Shown in pieces: positions 41,631 to 50,661 of a stretch of DNA of 64,000 nt. The DNA comes from CAWELS01 sp964468205 (GTDB taxonomy: Bacteria; Acidobacteriota; Terriglobia; Bryobacterales; Bryobacteraceae), in NCBI GenBank assembly GCA_964468205.1, contig CAYXVG010000003.1, positions 62,001 to 126,000 of the forward strand. The letters run 5' to 3'. Every line of letters begins with the position of its first letter. Positions within the stretch are counted from its first letter, which is position 1. The notes under the pieces are model-generated. The model was not told the DNA's origin. It searched no databases and was given only the letters and a program-made list of their open reading frames with translations. The translations under genes and the position numbers were made by a program.

Positions 41631-44600
41631 ATGTTGAGTATTTTCTTTCGCAATCCCCGTCTGTTGATCCTGACGCTGGCGACCATCGCTTTGGCAGGTG
41701 TCTCGGCCTATCAGGTTCTCCCCCGGCAGGAAGATCCCCGCCTGACCAAACGGGCGATGTTCATCCTGACCGAATACCCCGGCGCCGGCGCCGAGCAGGT
41801 GGAGTCGCTCGTCACCGAGAAGATCGAAGAGGAATTGGAGGAGATCGAGGAGATCTTCCTCATCAAGTCCAGTTCGCGCACGGGTATCTCTGTCATCGCG
41901 GTGGAAGTATCCGAGTATATTTCGCCCGAGGAAACGCGAAAAGCCCTGTCGAAGATCCGCGACAAAGCCGGCGACGCGGAAGCTAAGCTTCCCGAAGGCG
42001 CCCTCTCTCCCGTGATCAACGAAACGGATACTGAGGTGGACGCTTACACGATTATCGTCTCCCTGGTTTGGAATGGCGAGGTTCGAAGCGCCGGCCCGGT
42101 TGTGGATCCGGAAGCTTCGGGAATTCCGTATGCGGTCTTGCGGCGGCACGCGGACACGCTGGCTGCCCGCCTCCGGTCCATGAATGGAACAAAGCAGGTG
42201 GCGCTATTTGGCGCGCCAAGCGAGGAGGTTGTGGCCGAGGTAGACGCGGCCGCACTTGTTCAATTGGGCTTAAGCGCGCCCGAAGTCGCCCGGCTGGTTG
42301 CAAGTCAGGACTCCAAGGTACCTGCTGGGCAACTGCGGGGATCCAGTGCGGAACTTCTGGTCGAGGTGGAAGGTAAATTCGATACCTTGGAGCGGATTGG
42401 CCGGACTCCGGTGGCAGCCGGTGACGACGGCCAACTCCTTCTCCTGCGCGACATCGCAACGCTCAGGAAGATGGCTGCCGATCCGCCCGCCGAAATCGCA
42501 TCCATTAGTGGCCGGCCGGGCGTGGTTGTCGCTGTGCGCATGGAACCGGGACTCCGCATCGACCGCTGGGCGTCAGAGATTCGGGCGGCACTTGACGACT
42601 ACGCCGCTCTGCTGCCACGCGGCGTGGAATTGAGAACCATCTTTGACCAAAGCGGCTACGTCGAGGAGCGTATTGGCTCGCTGCAGACCAACCTCCTGAT
42701 TGGAATGGGCCTGGTGATGGCCGTGATCCTTTTCACCATGGGTTGGCGTTCCGCTCTGTTGATTGGCAGCGCACTCCCCCTGGTCAGCCTCGCGGTGTTG
42801 TGGCTGTTGCAGGCTTTGGGGGTTCCGTTGCATCAGATGTCGATCACTGGGCTTGTGATTGCACTTGGCCTGCTGATCGACAACGCCATCGTGATAGTAG
42901 ACGAGGTGACGTGGCGGTTGCGGCAGGGTGGGCCGCCGCTGAAGGCAGTACAGGGGAGCATCAATCATTTGGCGATTCCGCTGGCGAGTTCGACCTTTAC
43001 GACGGTGCTTGCCTTTATGCCGATCGTCATGGTTCCGGGAGGAGCAGGCGAGTTTATCGGTCCCATCGCCGTAAGTGTCATCCTGGCCGTGATCAGTTCG
43101 CTGGCTATCTCCCTCACCATTATTCCCGCCATTACCGCGCGTGTGAAGCCCGGAGAGTCCTCCGAAAGGAGAGATGCCTGGTGGCGAAACGGTATCCAAA
43201 ATGAACGGGCCCGCAAGCTATATGGCCAAAGTCTTGCGTGGCTGTTCGCCAAACCGGGGCGCGGAGTGGCGCTGGCAGCGGCTCTACCCCTCGCCGGATT
43301 TCTGACCTTCAGCCAACTGGATGAACAGTTCTTCCCGCCATCTGACCGGGATCAGTTCCAGGTGCAGCTCCGGCTCCCTCAGCAAACCTCCCTCGATCGC
43401 ACGCGGCAGGCCGCTAGCGAGGCTCGCGAGACAATGCTGGCGCATCCCAATGTGACAGAAGTTCACTGGTTCGCCGGCAGCAACGCACCGAAATTCTACT
43501 ACAACATGTTGGGCGGCGATGATGGCTCCGCGTTTTATGCGCAGGCGCTTGTCCAGCTTCGGGGTCGGGAGAACTACTTCGAGACAATCCGCGAGATTCA
43601 AGACACCCTGGACCGCCGGTTCCCGGAAGCGCAGTTCATTGCCCGGCAGCTTGAACAAGGGCCTCCGTTCGACGCTCCCATCGAAGTGCATGTCCAAGGG
43701 CCAGATCTGGAACGGCTGCGAGAAATCGGCGACCGTCTCCGCGCGGAGCTTGCTTCCGTGCCGGAGGTGGTCCATACGCGTGCCACCCTGGCGGACGGCC
43801 GCCCCAAGCTCTGGTTGGAGACTGACGACGAGGAGGTGCGTCTGGCGGGGCTCGACAAGGTTACGATCGCAGGGCAGATGCAGGGTATGTTTGAAGGGGT
43901 CCTGGCCGGTTCCTTGATCGAGGGAACCGAGGAACTTCCGGTTCGGATTCGCGTCGCCCGGGGATCGCGCGGCAATTTCTCCACGCTCGCTTCCCTCGAC
44001 GTTTTGCTCCCGACCGCCGAAGGTGCAGAACCGGAGGCCGCGCCGCTGGACAGCCTCGGCCGATTGCAGCTCGTGCCGGAGCTTTCGAACATTCCCCACC
44101 GGAACGGTCTCCGGACAAACACTGTGCAGGGTTTCCTGACGGCGGGCACCTTGCCATCGGTCGTGCTGGAGCAATTTGAGGACCGGCTCGCCGACATTAC
44201 TCTTCCTCCCGGCTACGCCTGGGAACTTGGCGGCGAGGCGTCCGAACGAAACTCCGCGGTAAGCCAGTTGATGGCCTCGGTTGGGGTACTGGTACTGCTG
44301 GCGATCTCTGCTGTAGTCCTGACCTTCAATTCGTTTCGCATGGCCCTTATCATCCTGAGCGTTGGCGGGCTCGCGGTCGGTAGCGGACTCACCGTTCTCT
44401 GGCTGTTCAACTACCCATTCGGCTTCGTCGCCATCATGGGCATCATGGGACTGATCGGCATATCGATTAACGATTCAATTGTCGTTCTGGCCCAGCTACG
44501 AGAACGAAAACCGCAGTCTCCGAGGGCGGCCGGCGAGGTTGTCATTCGGTCGAGCCGCCACGTTTTCTCCACCACGCTGACAACCATCGCCGGCTTTACA

Positions 44601-46166
44601 CCGCTGCTGCTCGGAGGTGGCGGTCTCTGGCCGCCGCTTGTGGTGGCCATCTCCGGTGGGGTCGTCGGCGGAACACTGCTCGCGCTTGTCTTTGTTCCGT
44701 CGGTTTACTTACTCGTGAGCCAGGAACAGCGGGTCCGGCGTCCGGCGCTTAGGGAGGTGGCGCCAGTGGCCGCGGCCGCCGGCCTCGTTCTACTCTTGGC
44801 CCTTGCCGCGTCCGGCGCGCAGGGGGACGGGGCGGCGGAGAGCGAGCCGGGGCGGCTAGAGTCCGGCGGACTGGCGTTGCACCAATCGGCGGGCAATGCA
44901 CCGGCTACGGAGGATACCGGTGATTCGCAACGCCGCCGGCTCACTTTACGGGATGCCGTCGAATTGGCTATGAAGCTCAACCCCGGAATTCAGATTGCGA
45001 ATCTCCGGGTGCTCGAATCCCAGGGTGTCTACGGGCAGGTTCGGGCCGGTTACCTCCCCCAGGTCTCGATCCAGTCCGGTATGAGTTCGCAGACGGCAAA
45101 CTTGGGTTCGGCCGGACTTCAGTTCCCGGGCATTCCCCGCCGCATTGGTCCGTATGAGAGCTTCGACGCGAGACCGGTTTTCGAACAGACAATTCTCGAC
45201 CTGGCCTTGGTCCGCCGGATGGAGGCTGCGCGGCACCGGATTCGTCAGGCTCAATGGGACGCGGCGTCGCTGCGTGAGGCCACCATTCTAGCTGTCGTTC
45301 AACTCTATCTTGCGACGCTCGAAGCCGACTCACGGTTCAAGGCAACCGAAGCGCGACTCGAGACTGCAAGGACGTTGCTGGAGCAGTCAAAGGACTACCT
45401 GGAAGCAGGAACGGCGAACCGGCTGGACTATTCCCGCGCCGCCGTGCAGTTCCAGCGGGAAACGGCGGCTCTGGCGGAGGCGGGACAAGCGGTCGAAAGC
45501 AATCGCTTTCTGCTCCAGCAGACGATCGGAGTGCAGGTTGACGGTGATCTGGAACTCACCGCGAGCTTTGAACTCGACCGTTACGAGTCGCCCCGCGCGG
45601 ACGATGCGATTCGCCGGGCGATGGCAACGCGGCCTGAGGTAGAAGCGCTCGATGCGAAGTTCGAGGCAGCGGAGAAGGACCTGGCCGCAGTGAAATTGCA
45701 GCGGGCTCCTCGGCTTGGCTTCCGGGCCGACTATGGCATCTCCGCGGAAAGCCTTACGCGCGGTGTCTCTACCTGGTCTTATGGCGCCAGGCTGGAGATG
45801 CCTCTCATCACAGGTGGGCGCATCGGGGCGGAGGTAGCAGAGAACGCTCTCTGGCTCCGTCAGGTTGACCAGGAGCGCCAGGAACTTCGGCTGCGGATTC
45901 AATCGGAAGTACGCACGGCCCTGGTAAAACTCAATGCGGCCTGGACGTCGGCCCACGCTGCCACCAAAGCTGCCTCTGCCGCACGGGAGGCGCTGGACCT
46001 GGCGCAAGCTCGTTTCGGGGCTGGCTTGACGAACAATCTCGACGTCGTGCAGGCGCAGGAGTCTAGGGCAGAAGCCGAGAACTTCGCATTTGAAAGCCTT
46101 TTCCGCTACCATCTCGCGCGGGCGAATCTGGCCCGGGCGATGGGAGACGTGACAAGCTTTCTGTAA
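41631..46166 (+). CDS. RND efflux pump fused to a TolC-like outer-membrane factor
   Basis: One 1511-codon frame. Residues 1 to about 1040 are a complete AcrB-type RND pump: 12 helices, two large periplasmic loops, and D417 in LIDNAIVIVDEV. AcrB's second Asp is Asn here and the helix 10 Lys site reads SINDSIVV, as in a related RND subgroup. Residues from about 1046 form a signal-peptide-like segment (VAAAAGLVLLLALAASGAQG). A full TolC/OEP-type outer-membrane factor follows to 1511. GGGAGG at 44752-44757 is placed 8 bases before an in-frame GTG at 44766, so the channel could also be translated separately. TAG at 44750 is out of frame. It works with the adaptor encoded just upstream. Confidence 0.88.
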   Translation: MLSIFFRNPRLLILTLATIALAGVSAYQVLPRQEDPRLTKRAMFILTEYPGAGAEQVESLVTEKIEEELEEIEEIFLIKSSSRTGISVIAVEVSEYISPEETRKALSKIRDKAGDAEAKLPEGALSPVINETDTEVDAYTIIVSLVWNGEVRSAGPVVDPEASGIPYAVLRRHADTLAARLRSMNGTKQVALFGAPSEEVVAEVDAAALVQLGLSAPEVARLVASQDSKVPAGQLRGSSAELLVEVEGKFDTLERIGRTPVAAGDDGQLLLLRDIATLRKMAADPPAEIASISGRPGVVVAVRMEPGLRIDRWASEIRAALDDYAALLPRGVELRTIFDQSGYVEERIGSLQTNLLIGMGLVMAVILFTMGWRSALLIGSALPLVSLAVLWLLQALGVPLHQMSITGLVIALGLLIDNAIVIVDEVTWRLRQGGPPLKAVQGSINHLAIPLASSTFTTVLAFMPIVMVPGGAGEFIGPIAVSVILAVISSLAISLTIIPAITARVKPGESSERRDAWWRNGIQNERARKLYGQSLAWLFAKPGRGVALAAALPLAGFLTFSQLDEQFFPPSDRDQFQVQLRLPQQTSLDRTRQAASEARETMLAHPNVTEVHWFAGSNAPKFYYNMLGGDDGSAFYAQALVQLRGRENYFETIREIQDTLDRRFPEAQFIARQLEQGPPFDAPIEVHVQGPDLERLREIGDRLRAELASVPEVVHTRATLADGRPKLWLETDDEEVRLAGLDKVTIAGQMQGMFEGVLAGSLIEGTEELPVRIRVARGSRGNFSTLASLDVLLPTAEGAEPEAAPLDSLGRLQLVPELSNIPHRNGLRTNTVQGFLTAGTLPSVVLEQFEDRLADITLPPGYAWELGGEASERNSAVSQLMASVGVLVLLAISAVVLTFNSFRMALIILSVGGLAVGSGLTVLWLFNYPFGFVAIMGIMGLIGISINDSIVVLAQLRERKPQSPRAAGEVVIRSSRHVFSTTLTTIAGFTPLLLGGGGLWPPLVVAISGGVVGGTLLALVFVPSVYLLVSQEQRVRRPALREVAPVAAAAGLVLLLALAASGAQGDGAAESEPGRLESGGLALHQSAGNAPATEDTGDSQRRRLTLRDAVELAMKLNPGIQIANLRVLESQGVYGQVRAGYLPQVSIQSGMSSQTANLGSAGLQFPGIPRRIGPYESFDARPVFEQTILDLALVRRMEAARHRIRQAQWDAASLREATILAVVQLYLATLEADSRFKATEARLETARTLLEQSKDYLEAGTANRLDYSRAAVQFQRETAALAEAGQAVESNRFLLQQTIGVQVDGDLELTASFELDRYESPRADDAIRRAMATRPEVEALDAKFEAAEKDLAAVKLQRAPRLGFRADYGISAESLTRGVSTWSYGARLEMPLITGGRIGAEVAENALWLRQVDQERQELRLRIQSEVRTALVKLNAAWTSAHAATKAASAAREALDLAQARFGAGLTNNLDVVQAQESRAEAENFAFESLFRYHLARANLARAMGDVTSFL

Positions 46167-46208
46167 CGGATGAGGAGCTTCGGGCGAATGGTCTTCAAGG
46201 AGGGTTGG

Positions 46209-47432
46209 ATGCGCCTTTACGCCATTGCGATCTTGTTTTGGGGAGGAGGGGTCCTCGGGGCCGATCTGGCCGGTTCGACGCACTGGAAGGACTACCGGGG
46301 CCCGAGCCGCGCCGGAATCTACAGCGAAACGGCGATCATGACCGAGTGGCCCGCCGATGGTTTGGAACAGGTGTGGAAGGTCGACGTTGGCGTTGCCTAC
46401 TCCGGAATCACAGTCGCGGCCGGCAAGGTGTTCACCATCGAGCAGCGTAAAGGCGGTGAAACGGTCGCTGCATACGACTTCGCCACCGGAAAGGAAGACT
46501 GGTCAGTAACTTGGAGCCACAAGTACAGCTCGTTTCTCGGCGGAAGGGGGCCCCGGGCCACTCCGGTTTGGGATGACGGCCGGTTATACGCCCAGGGAGC
46601 TCAGGGCTTACTGAAGTGCCTGAATGTGGAGGATGGTTCGGAGGTCTGGTCACGGGATATCGTTACTGAAGCGGGCGGGAAGCGGGCGCGATGGGGCGTA
46701 TCCGTCTCGCCGCTGGTGGCGGGGAACTTGCTCGTTACTGTGCCAGGAGCGCCGGGCGGCAAGTCCGTGGCCGCTTTCGACAAGTTGACAGGCGAACCGG
46801 TCTGGAGCGTGCTCGATGGCAAGCCCGCCTACGCTTCTCCGATGATTGCCAAGCTTAACGGTGTCGAACAACTGATAGTGGTAAATGCGGATGGGGTGTT
46901 CGGGCTCACCTTGCAACAGGGGGAGGAACTCTGGCACTATCCTTGGACGACCTCCTATGACGTGAATGCGGCACAGCCGGTGATTGTGGACGAGGAGCGA
47001 TTCCTTATCTCTTCAGGTTACGGAACGGGCGCCGCGTTGGTGAAATTGTCCGGGGGGCCGGGGCGATTTCAGACCGAGACTATCTGGGCAAACAAGAACC
47101 TGAAGAACAAGTTCAACACTTCCGTCTATCACGATGGTCATTTCTACGGCCTTGACGGAGGTATTCTTACGTGCGTGGAGGCGGAGACCGGGGCGCGGAA
47201 ATGGAAAGGAGGACGCTACGGATTCGGCCAAGTTCTGCTCGCCGGGGATCATCTTATCATCACCGCGGAGAGCGGCGAAGCCGTCCTCGTGGAAGCTACG
47301 CCCGTGCAACACCGCGAAGTCTCCCGGTTCCAGGCCGTGAAGGGTAAGACGTGGAATACTCCAGCTCTTGCCGCCGGCCACCTGCTTGTGCGCAGCACGG
47401 AAGAGATGGCCTGCTACCGCATCGCGCCATGA
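46209..47432 (+). CDS. Exported PQQ-like beta-propeller protein
   Basis: 407 residues from the ATG at 46209, chosen over 46170 because GGAGG precedes it and a signal peptide (MRLYAIAILFWGGGVLGA) follows directly. Repeated propeller blades of the PQQ/BamB type are visible: VAYDFATGKEDW-like strands, LNVEDGSEVWSRD, FDKLTGEPVWSV and VEAETGARKWKGG. No catalytic residues are evident, so it may be a binding or scaffold protein rather than a dehydrogenase. It follows the efflux operon but looks unrelated to it. Confidence 0.82.
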   Translation: MRLYAIAILFWGGGVLGADLAGSTHWKDYRGPSRAGIYSETAIMTEWPADGLEQVWKVDVGVAYSGITVAAGKVFTIEQRKGGETVAAYDFATGKEDWSVTWSHKYSSFLGGRGPRATPVWDDGRLYAQGAQGLLKCLNVEDGSEVWSRDIVTEAGGKRARWGVSVSPLVAGNLLVTVPGAPGGKSVAAFDKLTGEPVWSVLDGKPAYASPMIAKLNGVEQLIVVNADGVFGLTLQQGEELWHYPWTTSYDVNAAQPVIVDEERFLISSGYGTGAALVKLSGGPGRFQTETIWANKNLKNKFNTSVYHDGHFYGLDGGILTCVEAETGARKWKGGRYGFGQVLLAGDHLIITAESGEAVLVEATPVQHREVSRFQAVKGKTWNTPALAAGHLLVRSTEEMACYRIAP

Positions 47433-47516
47433 TGTGGCATAGCTTCCGGTTTTTGTAGTGGTGGTCACGGTCTTCTCATCCCGGCCTGTTTCAGGCGCCT
47501 GGGCTTATCCTGAGAG

Positions 47517-48131
47517 TTGCTTCCGTACCTGATCTCCGGTCTCTCTTTCGGCCTTGCGGCGGGTCTCTCGCCCGGCCCGCTAATGGCCCTGCTTGTCGCT
47601 CAAACTGTCCGCCACGGGCTCCGTGAGGGTCTGAAAACCGCTCTTGCGCCAATACTGACTGATGCGCCGATCGTTGCCGTAACGCTGCTGATACTGTCCG
47701 AAATCACCGAAGTCGGCGCCGTTCTCGGCGCGATTTCCCTCGCCGGAGGACTGTACGTCATCTGGCTGGGAATTGGGAGTTTCGGCACCCGGCAGGTAGA
47801 CTTTCGGGAAATGGAGTCCGCTCCGCATTCGATCCGCAAAGCCATGGCGATCAACGTACTCAATCCTCACGTCTATCTCTTCTGGGCAACGGTCGGCGCG
47901 CCGACCGTGCTGCGGGCGGCTCAGGAAAATCCCGCAGCCCCTGCCGCATTCGTGACATCCTTCTATATTCTGCTTTGCGGATCGAAGATGCTGTTGGCTG
48001 TCTTGGTCAACCGGTCCCGGGCGTTGCTAGTTGGCACGGCGTATCTGCGGACGTTGCAAGCGCTTGGTGTCGTGCTGTTGATCTTCGGCGCTTGGCTGAT
48101 TTGGGAGGGCTGGGGGTACCTGAGCCGCTAG
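47517..48131 (+). CDS. LysE-family exporter
   Basis: A 204-residue membrane protein with about six helices. SFGLAAGLSPGPLMALLVAQ is the family opening and LNPHVYLFWATVGAP the second conserved segment. Members export amino acids or similar compounds; the substrate is unknown. The start is taken as the TTG at 47517, with a TATCCT hexamer 5 bases before it and no ribosome-binding site. A 10-base palindrome CAGGCGCCTG lies at 47492-47501. Confidence 0.85.
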   Translation: MLPYLISGLSFGLAAGLSPGPLMALLVAQTVRHGLREGLKTALAPILTDAPIVAVTLLILSEITEVGAVLGAISLAGGLYVIWLGIGSFGTRQVDFREMESAPHSIRKAMAINVLNPHVYLFWATVGAPTVLRAAQENPAAPAAFVTSFYILLCGSKMLLAVLVNRSRALLVGTAYLRTLQALGVVLLIFGAWLIWEGWGYLSR

Positions 48132-48265
48132 ACTTCAGACGGTGCTACCCAGCGCTGTAAGCCTCTTATTCCTTACGCTACACCGGTTGGTCGTACCGTG
48201 GGACGTGCTAGTTTGTGGTGTTCCATCCCCCTCTGATACGCTTCCTTCTTGGGAGGAGAACCAGC

Positions 48266-49075
48266 GTGAAACTCGGCATTTCCACCTGGGCCTATGCCTG
48301 GGCGATAGGCGTTCCGGGCTACGATCCGCCGGAACCGATGAATCACCTGCAGTTCATCCGCACTGCCGCCGAACTCGGCGTCCCCCTTGTCCAGATTGCC
48401 GATAATCTACCACTAGACGGGCTATCTCCTGTACAGTTAGACGCATTCGAGTCCGAGACGCGGCGCCTCGGACTTTCGGTTGAACTGGGTACGCGAGGAA
48501 TCGATCACGCGCTGCTGCGTAGCTACCTTGCTCTCTGTAAACGATTTGGCTCCCCGATCCTCCGGACTATCACCGATGCCGGCGGTCAGGAACCATCGGT
48601 CGCGGAGGTTGTCGAGACGATCCGGGGCATTATTCCAGAATTCGAACGGGCCGGCGTCGTGCTCGCCATTGAGAATCATGACCGCTTCTCCTCTGCCGAA
48701 TTCGAGCGGATCGTGGGGGGGGTTGAGAGCGACTCGATCGGTATCTGCCTGGACACTGTCAACTCTTTCGGCGCGCTTGAAGGCCCGGAGATCGTGGTGA
48801 AGACGCTCGGCCCTTATACTGTTAACCTGCACATAAAGGAATTCGAGGTGCGCCGGGCCGATTTCATCACGGGCTTCTTCATTACCGGCAAGCCCGCCGG
48901 CCAGGGCCGCCTCAACATTCCCTGGCTGCTTGACCAGATCTGCTCTTACGGCCGGAACCCAAACGCCATTCTCGAACAGTGGCCCTACCCGGAAGCGGAA
49001 ATCGAAGACACTATCCAGAAAGAGAGTGCGTGGGCGGAGGAGAGCGTTAAATATCTCCGCTCCGTGGTCACATGA
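48266..49075 (+). CDS. Sugar phosphate isomerase/epimerase-like TIM-barrel protein
   Basis: 269 residues from the GTG at 48266, which has GGGAGGAG 8 bases before it; the frame is open 17 codons further up. It begins with the xylose-isomerase-like barrel strand KLGISTWAYAWA. IENHDRFSSAEFERIV and GICLDTVNSFG are metal-ligand segments, and VNLHIKEFEVRR follows. It probably isomerises or epimerises a sugar or polyol in the cytoplasm. The substrate is unknown. The TIM-barrel lipoprotein gene converges on it. Confidence 0.85.
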   Translation: MKLGISTWAYAWAIGVPGYDPPEPMNHLQFIRTAAELGVPLVQIADNLPLDGLSPVQLDAFESETRRLGLSVELGTRGIDHALLRSYLALCKRFGSPILRTITDAGGQEPSVAEVVETIRGIIPEFERAGVVLAIENHDRFSSAEFERIVGGVESDSIGICLDTVNSFGALEGPEIVVKTLGPYTVNLHIKEFEVRRADFITGFFITGKPAGQGRLNIPWLLDQICSYGRNPNAILEQWPYPEAEIEDTIQKESAWAEESVKYLRSVVT

Positions 49076-49108
49076 TCCGGACGGAAAGGCTTTCGTGCCG
49101 GGGAAGCA

Positions 49109-50536
49109 CTACCGCAGAAGCACCGCAACCCAACCTCCGGGGCCGGGAGCCTCGACTGCTACAGCCTGCCCCCCGGTCAAGACGCTGGGATCGCCCTTCC
49201 AGTCGCCCGTTCCAACATCCACCCAGCGCAGCCGCAAGTCGCCCGAAGCAACTCCAAGGTCGAGCGAAACCTGTCCGCCGTCAGTGAAGTAGAGCACATA
49301 CTGCTCGCCAGGTGAGGCGGCAAGGTAGGCCTCGTTCTCTTCGCGGTCGCCGAGCAAGTCCATAGATGGTTCCACATCCCAGAACTTCACCAGGGACTCC
49401 ACGGCGCGCGCCGACCGGATTGCCGCCTGTGACACCGGTTGCAGGCCCGTCCCGGCTCCGTCACGGTGAAAGCGAGCCGTGGCGCTACCTGCGATCAGGT
49501 GGCGCCAAAAGCGCTCGACTCCATCCTTCGGCAGGCCCGAGCCCCAGGCGGTTTCGCCATCGCCATATATCTTGACGTTGTTCAGGGGGCGTGGCTGCGC
49601 GGCCACCATCCGGTGCAACCACATTACCCGTTCCCAATGACGTTGGCCGAAATTGCGACTATTGACTTGGGAGATGTCGACGAACGGATACGTCTCCGGA
49701 TCGGCCAGCGCCTGCTTGATCTTCTCGGACTCCTCGGCTTTCCAACCGTCGTCGAACATGTCCGTGGCATAGACCTTTACACCGGCATCGGCTGCCTTAC
49801 CCCGGATGAACTCCATCCAGTAACGGCCCCACTCCGGAGGTGTGGAAGTCTCGTTGTTCATGCAGTAGAGCACGTGCTTCTCATCGAGGGTGTAAGAGAG
49901 CATCTTTTCGACGAACCGTTCCTGGTAATGGCGAATCCGTTTGAAACGCTCCTCATATCGATCCATACCGGGGACCGTATGGAAGAAAGGCTGATCATCG
50001 CTCGAGGGGTGGCGTTTGTACTCTTCCGCGAAGCCTGTCTCCTCGCCTGTGTAATTGATGTTGTTCGAGGGCCGGAAGGGATCGGCCTCCCAGTGTTCCC
50101 TGGCATGATCGAAGCGATCCCAGACCTCGATCTGCACCACAATACCGCGTTCGGCCGTGAATCGGATGAGGTTCTCGAAGCGCCGCCAGTACTCGTCGTT
50201 CCAGCGATCGAGGTCATATTTTCCGTTATCCAGCCGGTAAAATGCGTGTACCTCGAATCCCTTGTCGATGCGGTCGCTCATGGTATTTCGGATGTAATTG
50301 CCGCCCACACTCGCGAGCAGATCGAGGTGCTCTTCGAGGTCGGGAATCTGGAAGAGACTATCGTCCTTGGTACCGCCAAGTAGCAGCACCGGCTCGCCGT
50401 CAATCTGCCAGTACTTGGGGTTCTCGGCCCACGGTTGGATTCGGGCGGCGTTCGGATCTTCTCGAGAGCCGTCAATTGCGGGCTCTGGTGTGCAAGCCAG
50501 AGTCACAAGTCCAGCCAGAAGGAGTACGAGGCGCAT
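49109..50536 (-). CDS. Lipoprotein with glycoside-hydrolase-like TIM barrel
   Basis: 475 residues from the ATG at 50536. The lipobox TLAC gives a lipid-modified Cys near residue 16. The N-terminal part (KYWQIDGEPVLLLGGT, then YIRNTMSDRID) and VVQIEVWDRFDHAREHW look like a (beta/alpha)8 hydrolase of the DUF4038/GH-like kind. YCMNNETSTPPEWGRYW contains candidate catalytic acids. A C-terminal beta domain (WVDVGTGDWKGDPS) follows. It probably acts on glycans outside the cytoplasm, but activity is inferred. A TATACT hexamer lies 10 bases before the start. Confidence 0.75.
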   Translation of the reverse strand: MRLVLLLAGLVTLACTPEPAIDGSREDPNAARIQPWAENPKYWQIDGEPVLLLGGTKDDSLFQIPDLEEHLDLLASVGGNYIRNTMSDRIDKGFEVHAFYRLDNGKYDLDRWNDEYWRRFENLIRFTAERGIVVQIEVWDRFDHAREHWEADPFRPSNNINYTGEETGFAEEYKRHPSSDDQPFFHTVPGMDRYEERFKRIRHYQERFVEKMLSYTLDEKHVLYCMNNETSTPPEWGRYWMEFIRGKAADAGVKVYATDMFDDGWKAEESEKIKQALADPETYPFVDISQVNSRNFGQRHWERVMWLHRMVAAQPRPLNNVKIYGDGETAWGSGLPKDGVERFWRHLIAGSATARFHRDGAGTGLQPVSQAAIRSARAVESLVKFWDVEPSMDLLGDREENEAYLAASPGEQYVLYFTDGGQVSLDLGVASGDLRLRWVDVGTGDWKGDPSVLTGGQAVAVEAPGPGGWVAVLLR

Positions 50537-50546
50537 AACGAAATCG

Positions 50547-50552
50547 AGTATA
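50547..50552 (-). promoter_or_regulatory. TATACT -10 element, near-leaderless
   Basis: On the minus strand TATACT is followed by 10 bases and then the ATG at 50536. This would leave a leader of only about 3 bases. Confidence 0.45.
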
Positions 50553-50661
50553 TCGAATCCGCCCGTTCGGCCTGGCTTCCTCGGCATGACATCTGCATGA
50601 GCATGACGAGAGCGGCGCGTCCGCAACAACTGTTCCGTGCGACCATGATTTCAGAGACCCC

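Noticed and set aside
42879..42884. Asp-Asn in place of AcrB's Asp-Asp proton relay as a broken pump
   Set aside because: Asp-Asn with a changed helix 10 is usual in one RND subgroup, so it is not evidence of inactivity.
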